The position numbers and the translations under genes are program-made. This document shows positions 43,855-51,902 of a DNA stretch of 64,000 bases, in pieces (the first letter of the stretch is position 1; each line of letters starts with the position of its first letter). The notes under the pieces were generated by a model, which saw only the letters and a list, made by a program, of their open reading frames with translations, searched no databases and was not told the origin of the DNA. Source of the DNA: CAZDXB01 sp964509335 (GTDB lineage Bacteria; Bacteroidota; Ignavibacteria; Kapaibacteriales; UBA2268); assembly GCA_964509335.1 (NCBI GenBank), contig CAZDXB010000017.1:1-64000 (forward strand). The letters are read 5' to 3'.

Positions 43855-44990
43855 AATTTCTTTTCGCCGTTTATCTTTTTAATCTCTTCGACGGCTTTTT
43901 TGACGTCTTGAGCTTTGCTCTTTGGACAAACCAAAACGGCGTCGTCGGTCGATACTACAACTATATCATTTAATCCCAAACCGACGACTATTCTTTCCCC
44001 GTCTTTCGAGGAATTTATTACGATGGATTCTTCGGAATCTACGAGAACCGTATCGCCTTCGGTTATATTGCCTTCTTCGTCTGTGTTTTTCGTTCTTTCC
44101 AAGGAAGTCCAAGAACCGACGTCGTCCCAGTCGAACAGGGCTTTTGACGCGACGACGTTATCGACTTTCTCCATTAAGCCGTAATCGATTGAAACATTCG
44201 GGAACTTTTCGAATACGCCGGCTATGGTTTGTAACGGCTCCGGTATGGCTATGTTGGTTTTCTTAATATATTTTTGCTTCATATAGTCGATTTTCTCGCC
44301 GACTTCGGGGAAATACTTTTTCATCTTTTCGGAGAAAACGTCCAGCCGCCAGAAAAACATACCGCTGTTCCACAGATATTTGCCCGATTCCACGTATTTC
44401 CTAGCGGTTTCTTTGTCGGGTTTTTCTTTAAACGCTTTTACGGCTGTAACTTCTGGCATTTGAGTTGAATAATCGAACTCGTTTTCTACGTGGACGTATC
44501 CGTAGCCGGTGTCCGGTCTGCTCGGCAGTATCCCAATCGTTCCGAGGCAGGAATTTTCTTCGACGTAATCTAAAGTCGCCTCGACAGTTTTCCGAAACCC
44601 CTCGGCGGGAGTTATTATTTGGTCGGCAGTCAAAACCGCCGTGGATATTTGGTCGAGCGGATATTTCCCTTCGTATTTAGCGGCTATAAAAGCGGTCGCC
44701 AAAGCCAAGCAAGGCGCCGTGTTCCTTTTATGAGGCTCCGCGACTATATTTTCCGGCGGCACGTCCTTTAGCAATCCTCTCAACGGCTCTAACAAAAGCT
44801 CTCCCGTTATTATATATACGTCGTCGGGTTCTATTAGCGGCGATATTCGTTCTATAGAATCCTCTATCATCGTTTTATCGGACGCCAAAGATAAAAGTTG
44901 CTTCGGTTTGCGGCGACGACTGAGGGGCCAGAACCTTTCGCCCGAGCCGCCAGCCATAATTACGGCGGTTCTTTTCATATTTTTACTCAA
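43851..44990 (-). CDS. manC: Mannose-1-phosphate guanylyltransferase
   Basis: The 379-residue nucleotidyltransferase has the signature VIMAGGSGERFWPLSRRRKPKQ at its N-terminus, EPHKRNTAPCLALA, LTADQII, and NSGMFFWR. It makes GDP-mannose from mannose 1-phosphate and GTP. It lacks the fused isomerase domain of the long ManC form. The membrane glycosyltransferase follows with a 4-base overlap. Confidence 0.92.
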   Translation of the reverse strand: MSKNMKRTAVIMAGGSGERFWPLSRRRKPKQLLSLASDKTMIEDSIERISPLIEPDDVYIITGELLLEPLRGLLKDVPPENIVAEPHKRNTAPCLALATAFIAAKYEGKYPLDQISTAVLTADQIITPAEGFRKTVEATLDYVEENSCLGTIGILPSRPDTGYGYVHVENEFDYSTQMPEVTAVKAFKEKPDKETARKYVESGKYLWNSGMFFWRLDVFSEKMKKYFPEVGEKIDYMKQKYIKKTNIAIPEPLQTIAGVFEKFPNVSIDYGLMEKVDNVVASKALFDWDDVGSWTSLERTKNTDEEGNITEGDTVLVDSEESIVINSSKDGERIVVGLGLNDIVVVSTDDAVLVCPKSKAQDVKKAVEEIKKINGEKKL

Positions 44991-45056
44991 TTCTTAAGTT
45001 AATCCTAAAATTAATAAATCCTAAAAATAACAAGCTTTTCCAAATAACAAAATTAT

Positions 45057-47309
45057 TTATTCAACTCTTTTCAATTTGGCGTATTTCAGCATTAAAACTT
45101 TTTTTCCTACGGAATTGAAATTGACGACCGCTTTCTTCATCTCGCCGGAACCGGCGGTAGCCAACAAAGTCCCCTTGCCGAATTTTGAATGCTCGACGCG
45201 CTCGCCTATAGCGAAGTCGCAAGATTCGCTTTCGCTTTTTGGCGGCTCTTCATTCGAGGACTTAGCTTTACGAACGAAAGGCTTGGGTTTTGAGGGCTTT
45301 CTTACTCTCGAATTACCCGACAAAACGCTTCTAGCTTCGCGTTTGGCGACTTCTTTTAGAAATTTTCTATCGACTTCGTCTATAAAACCCGAGGGGTCTT
45401 GATATACGTATTCGCCGAATCTCAGTCGCCTTCTAGCGTAAGTTAAATATAGCTTCTGCATCGCTCGAGTCATCCCGACGTAAAAGAGCCTGCGCTCTTC
45501 TTCTTCTTCGCTCGGGTCTAATTCCGCTTTCGCCAAGGGGAACAGTCCTTTTTCGAGACCGGCGATAACAACTACGGGGAATTCCAGCCCTTTCGCCGAA
45601 TGCAGCGTCATCAGCTTTACTTGCTCGCCTTTGACGTTCTTATTATCGGCGTCGGTCATAAGAGTAATTTGCTGCAAGTAATCCGAGAAACTCGCTTTCT
45701 CGTTCTTTCTGAAAAATTCGGCTATGTCTGACAGCAACTGCTGGATATTATTCCATCTATCCAAAGCGTCGGAAGTATTGATTTCCTGATACATTTGCAA
45801 CAAGCCCGTCTTATCTATATATTCGGTCGCTCTTTTTGACGGGGAGTCAGCCCCCTCCAAATCCGAATATTCGTCGATGAAATCTACTAACTTCCTTAAA
45901 GCTTTCTTGGCTCTCGCCTGCAAATCGGGAACGCTCTCTGCTTCGCCGAAAGCCTGTTGCAGCGTTATGTTTTTATCTTCGGCGTAGTTTTTCAATCGCC
46001 TCAGCGTCGTTTTGCCGATTCCTCTTGGCGGTTCGTTTACTATTCGCTCCAAAGACTCGTCGTCCCTCGGATTAATTAATACCTTAAAATACGCGAGAGC
46101 GTCCTTTATTTCTTTGCGCATATAAAAAGATGTTCCGCCGACGATTATATAAGAAATACCGTTCCTGCGGAAGGCGTTTTCCAAAGCTAAGGACTGCGCG
46201 TTGGTTCTGTAAAGCACGGCGAAATCCTTAACGTCGTAATCGCCGTTCTCTGTTTCTTTCTTTATGATACTGATTATTTTATCGGATTCTTCTCTATCGT
46301 CGGCGCATCTTATTAATTCAATTAAGTCGCCGTTGGGGTTTTCCGTCCAGAGCGTTTTTTCTAATTGCTTTCTATTTCTCTTAATAACTCCGTCAGCGGC
46401 GGCTAAAATCGTTTTAGTCGAGCGATAGTTTTGCTCCAATCTAATAATTTTCGCGTCGTTGTAATCCTTCTGGAAATCGAGTATATTTCTAATATCCGCT
46501 CCCCTCCAGCGGTATATGCTTTGCGCGTCGTCGCCTACGGCGCATATATTCCGGTGTTTTTTGGAAAGAGTTTTCACGGCGATATACTGAGCGCGATTAG
46601 TGTCCTGATATTCGTCCACTAATATATATTTGAATCTGTTTTGGTATTTCTCCAATATCTCTTTGTCGGCGGTAAGCAAGCGAATAAAATTAATAAGCAA
46701 GTCGTCGAAATCCATAGCGTTGCTTTTCAACAGCGTTTCGTTATACGCTTCGAATATGTTCGCCGTTTGAATTTCGAACGGCGATTCCGCCGACGAAGCG
46801 AATTCCTTCGGGTCTATCATTTGATTTTTCGCCCAAGAAATCTTCGAGCGAATTGCCTGCGGCGAATAGCTCTTTGTTGAAATATTCAGCGATTCCATCA
46901 CTTTTTTAACGACCCTAAGCGAATCGTCCATATCGTAAATGGAAAAGTCTTTGGTATATCCCAATATCTCCGCTTCTATCCTTAAAACTCGCGAGAAAAC
47001 CGAGTGGAAAGTGCCGGACCAAATCATATTAGCCGCCTCCGGAGATACTATATTAGCTATACGCTCGCGCATCTCTTTAGCGGCTTTGTTGGTAAAAGTC
47101 AGAGCCAGAATATTTCCCGGGTAAACGCCGTTCTCGATTAAATAGGCGGCTCTGTGCGTCAAAGCGCGCGTCTTGCCGCTGCCGGCGCCCGCCACGACTA
47201 GCACGGGTCCTTCCAACGTTTTAACCGCGTCTTTTTGAGCGGGGTTCAAACCGTCCAGTATCTTGGCTTTTGACCCCGCTTGTTCGTTTTTTACTAATTT
47301 TAGCGTCAT
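45057..47309 (-). CDS. UvrD/PcrA-type DNA helicase
   Basis: The 750-residue superfamily 1A helicase has Walker A VVAGAGSGKTRALTH, DEYQDTN, QNYRSTKTI, LMTLHSAKGLEFPVVVIAGL and FYVGMTRAMQ. The C-terminal ~70 residues (SKFGKGTLLATAGSGEMKK) form the Tudor-like tail known to contact RNA polymerase in PcrA/UvrD. It unwinds DNA in repair and clears blocked forks. The start lies 56 bases from the left 36-bp repeat at 47365. Confidence 0.93.
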   Translation of the reverse strand: MTLKLVKNEQAGSKAKILDGLNPAQKDAVKTLEGPVLVVAGAGSGKTRALTHRAAYLIENGVYPGNILALTFTNKAAKEMRERIANIVSPEAANMIWSGTFHSVFSRVLRIEAEILGYTKDFSIYDMDDSLRVVKKVMESLNISTKSYSPQAIRSKISWAKNQMIDPKEFASSAESPFEIQTANIFEAYNETLLKSNAMDFDDLLINFIRLLTADKEILEKYQNRFKYILVDEYQDTNRAQYIAVKTLSKKHRNICAVGDDAQSIYRWRGADIRNILDFQKDYNDAKIIRLEQNYRSTKTILAAADGVIKRNRKQLEKTLWTENPNGDLIELIRCADDREESDKIISIIKKETENGDYDVKDFAVLYRTNAQSLALENAFRRNGISYIIVGGTSFYMRKEIKDALAYFKVLINPRDDESLERIVNEPPRGIGKTTLRRLKNYAEDKNITLQQAFGEAESVPDLQARAKKALRKLVDFIDEYSDLEGADSPSKRATEYIDKTGLLQMYQEINTSDALDRWNNIQQLLSDIAEFFRKNEKASFSDYLQQITLMTDADNKNVKGEQVKLMTLHSAKGLEFPVVVIAGLEKGLFPLAKAELDPSEEEEERRLFYVGMTRAMQKLYLTYARRRLRFGEYVYQDPSGFIDEVDRKFLKEVAKREARSVLSGNSRVRKPSKPKPFVRKAKSSNEEPPKSESESCDFAIGERVEHSKFGKGTLLATAGSGEMKKAVVNFNSVGKKVLMLKYAKLKRVE

Positions 47310-47731
47310 TTAATTCCTATCGTTTTGATTATTAGCTCGCGCAAAATAAACAACAATTGAAGAAAAAGTAAAAATATTGAAAAAATTGTTTAAAAATGAA
47401 GATTGTTTTTATAAAGTTTATTGCCGTTACTCACTCGACGACTTAAAATGAGCGAAAATTGAGTTACCGACAAACGTATAGTTGCAAAATCTTGCGACTT
47501 GTATAATAAAATCACTCTATTTAATACTGATATATTAACTAAATATTAAATAACTATTAATATATATTCATAATAAATTTTTTTCTTGCTTTTTTAATCC
47601 CCCCCCTTAACTTATTATAAAATAATAGTAAAATATTTTTAAAAGTATCTATTATGCTGAATTTAAGTCGTATATTAACCTTTATTGAAATTTTAACTAA
47701 CATATTTTGTAATACAATACCAGAGGCAAAA
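47310..47731. other. AT-rich spacer between helicase and secreted-gene module
   Basis: This 422-base, strongly AT-rich divergent region holds the left 36-bp direct repeat (47365-47400) and an isolated C8 tract (47599-47606). An A/T-rich leader precedes the next gene. I see no RNA gene. Confidence 0.6.
47365..47400. repeat. 36-bp perfect direct repeat, left copy
   Basis: Identical to 51418-51453 over 36 bases, starting AAAGTAAAAATATTG and ending TTTAAAAATGAA. Flanking bases differ on both sides. The two copies bracket the three secreted-protein genes at 47732-51212. Confidence 0.9.
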
Positions 47732-48730
47732 ATGAAAACGAAACTTTTCCCAATCGTATTTGATTTTACAACAACCAAAAAAATAATGATTTATGTTGTT
47801 TTTCTTGTTCTAATAATCGCGACGACAAATATACGCTCGCAGAACCCGCCTTGCTTGGACAATTATCCGTATATAACTTATAACGCGCCAAGATTAGACG
47901 CGTTTCCGCCATATTCGACAGATATGTCTTACGACGTATTGCTCGCTTACGTAGCGTTGGATTCGGTAAGCCATTACGCTAATCGCTACGAGGTTTCTCA
48001 ATTCCTTGAAAGGCAGACATTCAACGACACTATTCAAACGATTATGCGTTATTATTACCAGATGAAAGATTACGACCCTATAAAATATACTCAATCCGAA
48101 TCTTATAGGCGTATGTCTAAAATAGAATGCACTTTATCAAATATCGATTCGCCTTTGAACAAAATGATTAAAGAACTTTCGCCAAATTCTTTATTAGATT
48201 ATACGCTTTGCAGAGCCGATTATATTCTTGAAATTAAAGCGACAAATATCGACGTAGTTTCAGACACTACGACGTCCGGTCCCGCTAAAGAAGTCCGAGA
48301 AATATATTGCGAAGTTATAGATACGATAAAAGGTAAAAGAATTCCTTATTTTGTTTCATCGCCTAGTATGTTGACAAAAGATAATAGAAAAGACAATATA
48401 ACGATGGGACCAATGCGAACGGACACAAATTTTGTTTTCCATTATTCGCCATATTGGGGCTCTCTTACCGACGACGAAGGTCAACCCTGGATAAAAGAAG
48501 ATAGTCTTTATATTGTTTTTCTAACGACGGTTTTTTGTTGTCAGGATAGCTCCGGAATTTATTATCATCTACGCCCCGTTTGGCCCGAGTCGCGAACTTT
48601 CGGTATGTATCCGATTTTGAACGGGAAGGTTCACGATCCGGGAAATGATTTCGGCTTTGGAACGGGAATTACTGCTTCCGAATTTAAAAGAAGATTGAGA
48701 GAAAGAATTAATCAAATTATTTCTTATTAA
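47732..48730 (+). CDS. Secreted hypothetical protein, paralogue of the gene at 49962
   Basis: This 332-residue protein starts at the ATG preceded by CAGAGG; an in-frame ATG 26 codons upstream gives no better signal sequence. A hydrophobic export signal lies at residues ~17-35 (MIYVVFLVLIIATTN). Shared landmarks with the protein at 49962-51212 are PPYSTDMSYDVLLAYVALD, a DYDPI motif, a DTIKGKRIP segment and FGFGTGI..RRLRERI at the end. Unlike that paralogue it lacks a T9SS sorting domain. Family unknown. Confidence 0.75.
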   Translation: MKTKLFPIVFDFTTTKKIMIYVVFLVLIIATTNIRSQNPPCLDNYPYITYNAPRLDAFPPYSTDMSYDVLLAYVALDSVSHYANRYEVSQFLERQTFNDTIQTIMRYYYQMKDYDPIKYTQSESYRRMSKIECTLSNIDSPLNKMIKELSPNSLLDYTLCRADYILEIKATNIDVVSDTTTSGPAKEVREIYCEVIDTIKGKRIPYFVSSPSMLTKDNRKDNITMGPMRTDTNFVFHYSPYWGSLTDDEGQPWIKEDSLYIVFLTTVFCCQDSSGIYYHLRPVWPESRTFGMYPILNGKVHDPGNDFGFGTGITASEFKRRLRERINQIISY

Positions 48731-48744
48731 CGGAGACCAAAACA

Positions 48745-49965
48745 ATGAAGTATATAATAATTAGTATATTTATATTCGGCTCGCTGCAATTAGCCTATAC
48801 GCAAACCGAACCTTCCGAACCGTGCGGACAGCCTATTAATTGCGAAAAAAAAGAGAGACCCTACGGATTTTGTAACGGCGAAGGACACATTGCTTATTTA
48901 TGCGCGGAAGACCCATTTAGTTTTGATGGGGGAATGGAGTATGAAGGCTTTGACAAAGTTTTAAAACTTAGCGACGACGCGATACCACTTTGCCTAGAAT
49001 TTGACAATACTGGACCGGACGAAGTAATAGCTACTGTTTGCGGCAATGGAGAATGTCATAAGAATACTACTGTATATTATAAATCCGATTTCATAGACGA
49101 TATGAACGCGGCGGTAGAAAAATGGAAATGCCCTTGCGGCTGGGGAGAAGACGATTGCGGCTGCACTATAAATATTGGTTTCGTCGATGAAAACGATAAT
49201 GAATTCAAAGACCCGAAAAACGACCACGCGACGACAAGTTTAGAAAATCAATTAACCGATTGCGACTATAACTGGATGCCTGCTCATAAAATAGGCGAAA
49301 GCGGTCCTTTAAATTACGCCAATTGCGAAATTTCCTGCAATCAAATGAATATTTATTTAAATAATACACAGGAATATACACAACCGAGAGAAGATAATCC
49401 AAATTATTATGAAGGCGGTTTTTACGCGTCAAAATCGGTTATCGACAACTGGCCCTCGGAATGGGTAGAAAAGGGCATTAGCCCCGGCACAAATTTAAGA
49501 AACGTAATAGCAAAAAAATTGGGAAGGCTTTATGGATTGATTGTCGAGCCTGACTATGGCGAGAATTGTCGTGAACCCGGCGGAATTATGCAGCACACTT
49601 ATGGAAATTTAGAATATAGAGATTTAAATTCAGACGATAAATGCGCTATTATGACATTGTATTGTCCCGAGTTGGTCCCCGTTACTGAAAGACTGATTCA
49701 GAATTCGATTGAGTTAGAAGTAATTCCTAATCCAAGCGTCGGCGCCGCAAAACTAAGAATATTATCAGATAAAAATTATAACGACGCATCTTTATTTATT
49801 TTCAACAATAACGGTAAGACTTTGTCGTCTTTGAAACTTAAGTCGCTAAAGATAGGCGAGAATATTATAACCGTAAACAATAAAGGCTTGACAAACGGAA
49901 CGTATTATTATATAATTGACTTAGGAGAGCGGCAAATCTATAGCAAGTTCATAATAAATAAATGA
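48745..49965 (+). CDS. Matrixin-like secreted protein with degenerate zinc site and T9SS domain
   Basis: The 406-residue protein has a signal peptide (residues 1-20, ending LAYTQ). The middle resembles secreted FCB matrixin-type metallopeptidases: a Cys-rich insert (CPCGWGEDDCGC), then NLRNVIAKKLGRLYGL, GGIMQ (Met-turn position) and LNSDDKCAIMTLYCP. Normally the first reads VIAHELGHxLGL; here the histidines and catalytic glutamate are replaced (KKLGR), so it should not bind catalytic zinc. Residues ~325-406 form a sorting domain. It ends in an ATGA overlap with the next gene. The matrixin relation is inferred from pattern. Confidence 0.7.
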   Translation: MKYIIISIFIFGSLQLAYTQTEPSEPCGQPINCEKKERPYGFCNGEGHIAYLCAEDPFSFDGGMEYEGFDKVLKLSDDAIPLCLEFDNTGPDEVIATVCGNGECHKNTTVYYKSDFIDDMNAAVEKWKCPCGWGEDDCGCTINIGFVDENDNEFKDPKNDHATTSLENQLTDCDYNWMPAHKIGESGPLNYANCEISCNQMNIYLNNTQEYTQPREDNPNYYEGGFYASKSVIDNWPSEWVEKGISPGTNLRNVIAKKLGRLYGLIVEPDYGENCREPGGIMQHTYGNLEYRDLNSDDKCAIMTLYCPELVPVTERLIQNSIELEVIPNPSVGAAKLRILSDKNYNDASLFIFNNNGKTLSSLKLKSLKIGENIITVNNKGLTNGTYYYIIDLGERQIYSKFIINK

Positions 49966-51212
49966 TTTATATGCTAAGGAAAATTTTCTTAATAGCCGTT
50001 ACAATCGTTTTAATCTCTACTTTAGTAAACGCTAAAACTCCTTGCGGTAGAGCTTATCGAGATATCTGCTACCAAGGGGAAATGCTTGACAGAGCGTCGC
50101 CGCCTTTATCCTTAAGTATGCCGTACGAAGTTATGGTTGCCTATTTAACCATTTTCGACATTCATACTCATACCGATTACAAAACGTTCGGAGATTTTTT
50201 AGATAGTCAACAAGGACTCACAGACACGTTGCGTTCATTATTCAAGTCTTATTATATTCTCGAGGATTATAACCCGATATTATTAGAAAAATATACTACT
50301 TCTTTGTATGTTGATTCAGACTCGGTTTTTAGCTATAAGCCGTCAATATTCGAAAGAGATTTGAAATTCGCGATACAAGAAAAATCCCCGCTTCATTACT
50401 TGGATTATATGCTTATAAAATGGCAATATATCAATCACTTGCGAGTAACTGACGTAGAAAAATACGACAGCGGTTGGGACTTCACGTATAAAGTTACGAG
50501 CGAAATAATCGACAATATAAAAGGCAAAGTCATACCGAATTGCGAAAGATTATTAATGCCGAAAGAGTCTTATAATCCTGATTCTTTACCCGAGCCCGCT
50601 ACTCTCGCCGCAAACCCGGGCGCCCGTTTCATATTTGAACTCGAGGACGAAAACCATAAAATTGCGACTGAATCTTACGACGAGTTTATTGCCTTCTCCT
50701 GCGTAAGTAATCTTTGTATCGATAGTTCGAATAATTACGAACATTTCTATTATAACTTATTATCAGTAAAGTCCAAATCAAACAATTGGCTTTTACTTCC
50801 CATATCCGACGGCAAAGTATTAGATACGAATAACGTCTTTGGCTTTGGAAAAAATTTGGACGTCGATAAATGGAAACGGAAACTAAGAGAGAGAATAAGC
50901 GAAATAAAAAACGGAATTCACCCGACCGGCGTCGTCGAGCGTCGCGTTTCTGAGAATAGGCTTAATATTTACCCAAATCCCGCGTCGGATCGAATCGCTA
51001 TTACAGCCAAAGTTGAAAACGGTTCTATCGTTCAACTCACGATTAATAATTATTTGGGCGAGAAAATGTTTGTTTTGAAGAATAGCAATTATAATGCGAA
51101 CGGCTTGTGTCAATTCGAAATAAACGCGAATGAACTGCCTTGCGGAATGTATTTCTGCACGCTAAAGACTGGTAATTACACGGAAACGAAAAAGTTTTTA
51201 ATCATTCGCTAA
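49962..51212 (+). CDS. Secreted hypothetical protein with T9SS domain, paralogue of the gene at 47732
   Basis: The 416-residue protein has a signal peptide at residues ~4-24. The body is homologous to the protein at 47732-48730 (SMPYEVMVAYLTI, LEDYNPI, IDNIKGKVIPN, NVFGFGKN, KRKLRERISEI). About 85 extra residues form a T9SS sorting domain (IYPNPASDRIAIT, LPCGMYFCTLK). Its ATG overlaps the stop of the preceding gene by 4 bases, so these are coupled. The body is an unrecognised family. Confidence 0.78.
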   Translation: MIYMLRKIFLIAVTIVLISTLVNAKTPCGRAYRDICYQGEMLDRASPPLSLSMPYEVMVAYLTIFDIHTHTDYKTFGDFLDSQQGLTDTLRSLFKSYYILEDYNPILLEKYTTSLYVDSDSVFSYKPSIFERDLKFAIQEKSPLHYLDYMLIKWQYINHLRVTDVEKYDSGWDFTYKVTSEIIDNIKGKVIPNCERLLMPKESYNPDSLPEPATLAANPGARFIFELEDENHKIATESYDEFIAFSCVSNLCIDSSNNYEHFYYNLLSVKSKSNNWLLLPISDGKVLDTNNVFGFGKNLDVDKWKRKLRERISEIKNGIHPTGVVERRVSENRLNIYPNPASDRIAITAKVENGSIVQLTINNYLGEKMFVLKNSNYNANGLCQFEINANELPCGMYFCTLKTGNYTETKKFLIIR

Positions 51213-51358
51213 TCGATAATAATTCCAAATTCTTAATCAAAAATCCAAAAGTATAACCGCAAAATCTCGTTACTAATTACTAATTTTTTGGGAGCTTTCC
51301 TTGACACAACGCTCCCTCCTAGCGGAAGCGTCCAGACCCGCCCTGCGCGGCGTAAAAA

Positions 51359-51414
51359 GAAAAACCGACGCGGAGCGTCTCGGTATGCGTTCCGACGCGG
51401 AGCGTCGGAACGAG
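51359..51414. repeat. 55-bp dispersed repeat, copy 2, with perfect palindrome
   Basis: It resembles 3011-3065. Its right half, 51388-51412, is a perfect palindrome of arms CGTTCCGACGC around GGA. It abuts the 36-bp direct repeat. Confidence 0.7.
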
Positions 51415-51417
51415 TAT

Positions 51418-51453
51418 AAAGTAAAAATATTGAAAAAATTGTTTAAAAATGAA
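51418..51453. repeat. 36-bp perfect direct repeat, right copy
   Basis: Identical to 47365-47400. The separation between copies is 4,053 bases and includes three complete genes. Confidence 0.9.
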
Positions 51454-51467
51454 ATTCATTTAGTAGG

Positions 51468-51536
51468 GGAGACATAGTTGAAGCCGCGCCGCGCAGGCGC
51501 GGCGAGGCTGGGGGATGTTCGCAAAGGAGTGTCTCC
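51468..51536. repeat. Compound hairpin with nested GC stem
   Basis: Outer arms GGAGACA and TGTCTCC enclose an inner 8-bp GC-only stem, GCCGCGCC/GGCGCGGC, with a GCGCA loop. On the minus strand next to the outer stem it reads GGCTTCAACTATG, similar to the core of the elements at 3373-3761. Confidence 0.55.
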
Positions 51537-51815
51537 AAAGAAATATTAATAGAGCTTTCTTATTTTAGCGCATATAATGACGACAAGTCGCCCGAGAAAT
51601 TTTCGGAGACAACAAAAAATCTTTTTTCTATTTGTTTTTTGGATATTATGAGTTATTTTAATATAAGCTAATGTTTTTATTTTAATATTATGTAGGTTTA
51701 CATAAAAGGTGAAAGAAATTAAATTCTGCTGAATAGAGGTTCGGCTATAAGACGTAAATATAAATACGAGTTAAACGACCGCCTAAAAGATGGAGAGGGG
51801 CAAAAGCTAACATTC

Positions 51816-51857
51816 GCGGAATCATATAAGGTTTGATTCGCCGCTGTTATTTTTTTC
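51816..51857 (+). promoter_or_regulatory. Hairpin with T tract in the leader of the Omp28-like gene
   Basis: GCGGAATCA and TGATTCGCCGC form an imperfect stem, followed by a seven-T run, 45 bases before the start codon. It could be an attenuator or simply the terminator of an upstream leader. The preceding ~100 bases (with GAGAGGGGCAAAAGCTAAC) could fold as a leader, but I could not match a known riboswitch. Confidence 0.4.
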
Positions 51858-51902
51858 TTTAGAAAAAATATAGTTATTTGTAACAAATAAAAGGAGTTAA
51901 CG

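Larger units (their letters stand above)
51213..51902. other. 690-base intergenic region with repeats and hairpins
   Basis: It contains a GGGAGC/GCTCCC hairpin (51290-51316), the 55-bp repeat copy (51359-51414), the right 36-bp direct repeat (51418-51453), a compound hairpin (51468-51536) and a hairpin with T tract just before the next gene (51816-51857). No protein gene is convincing. A minus-strand ORF over 51719-51916 crosses the next gene's start and is rejected. Confidence 0.7.

Noticed and set aside
51780..51860. Known riboswitch (c-di-GMP, TPP, SAM or cobalamin) in the leader
   Set aside because: Single short matches such as GGGGCAAAAGC are present, but the conserved cores of these classes are not.
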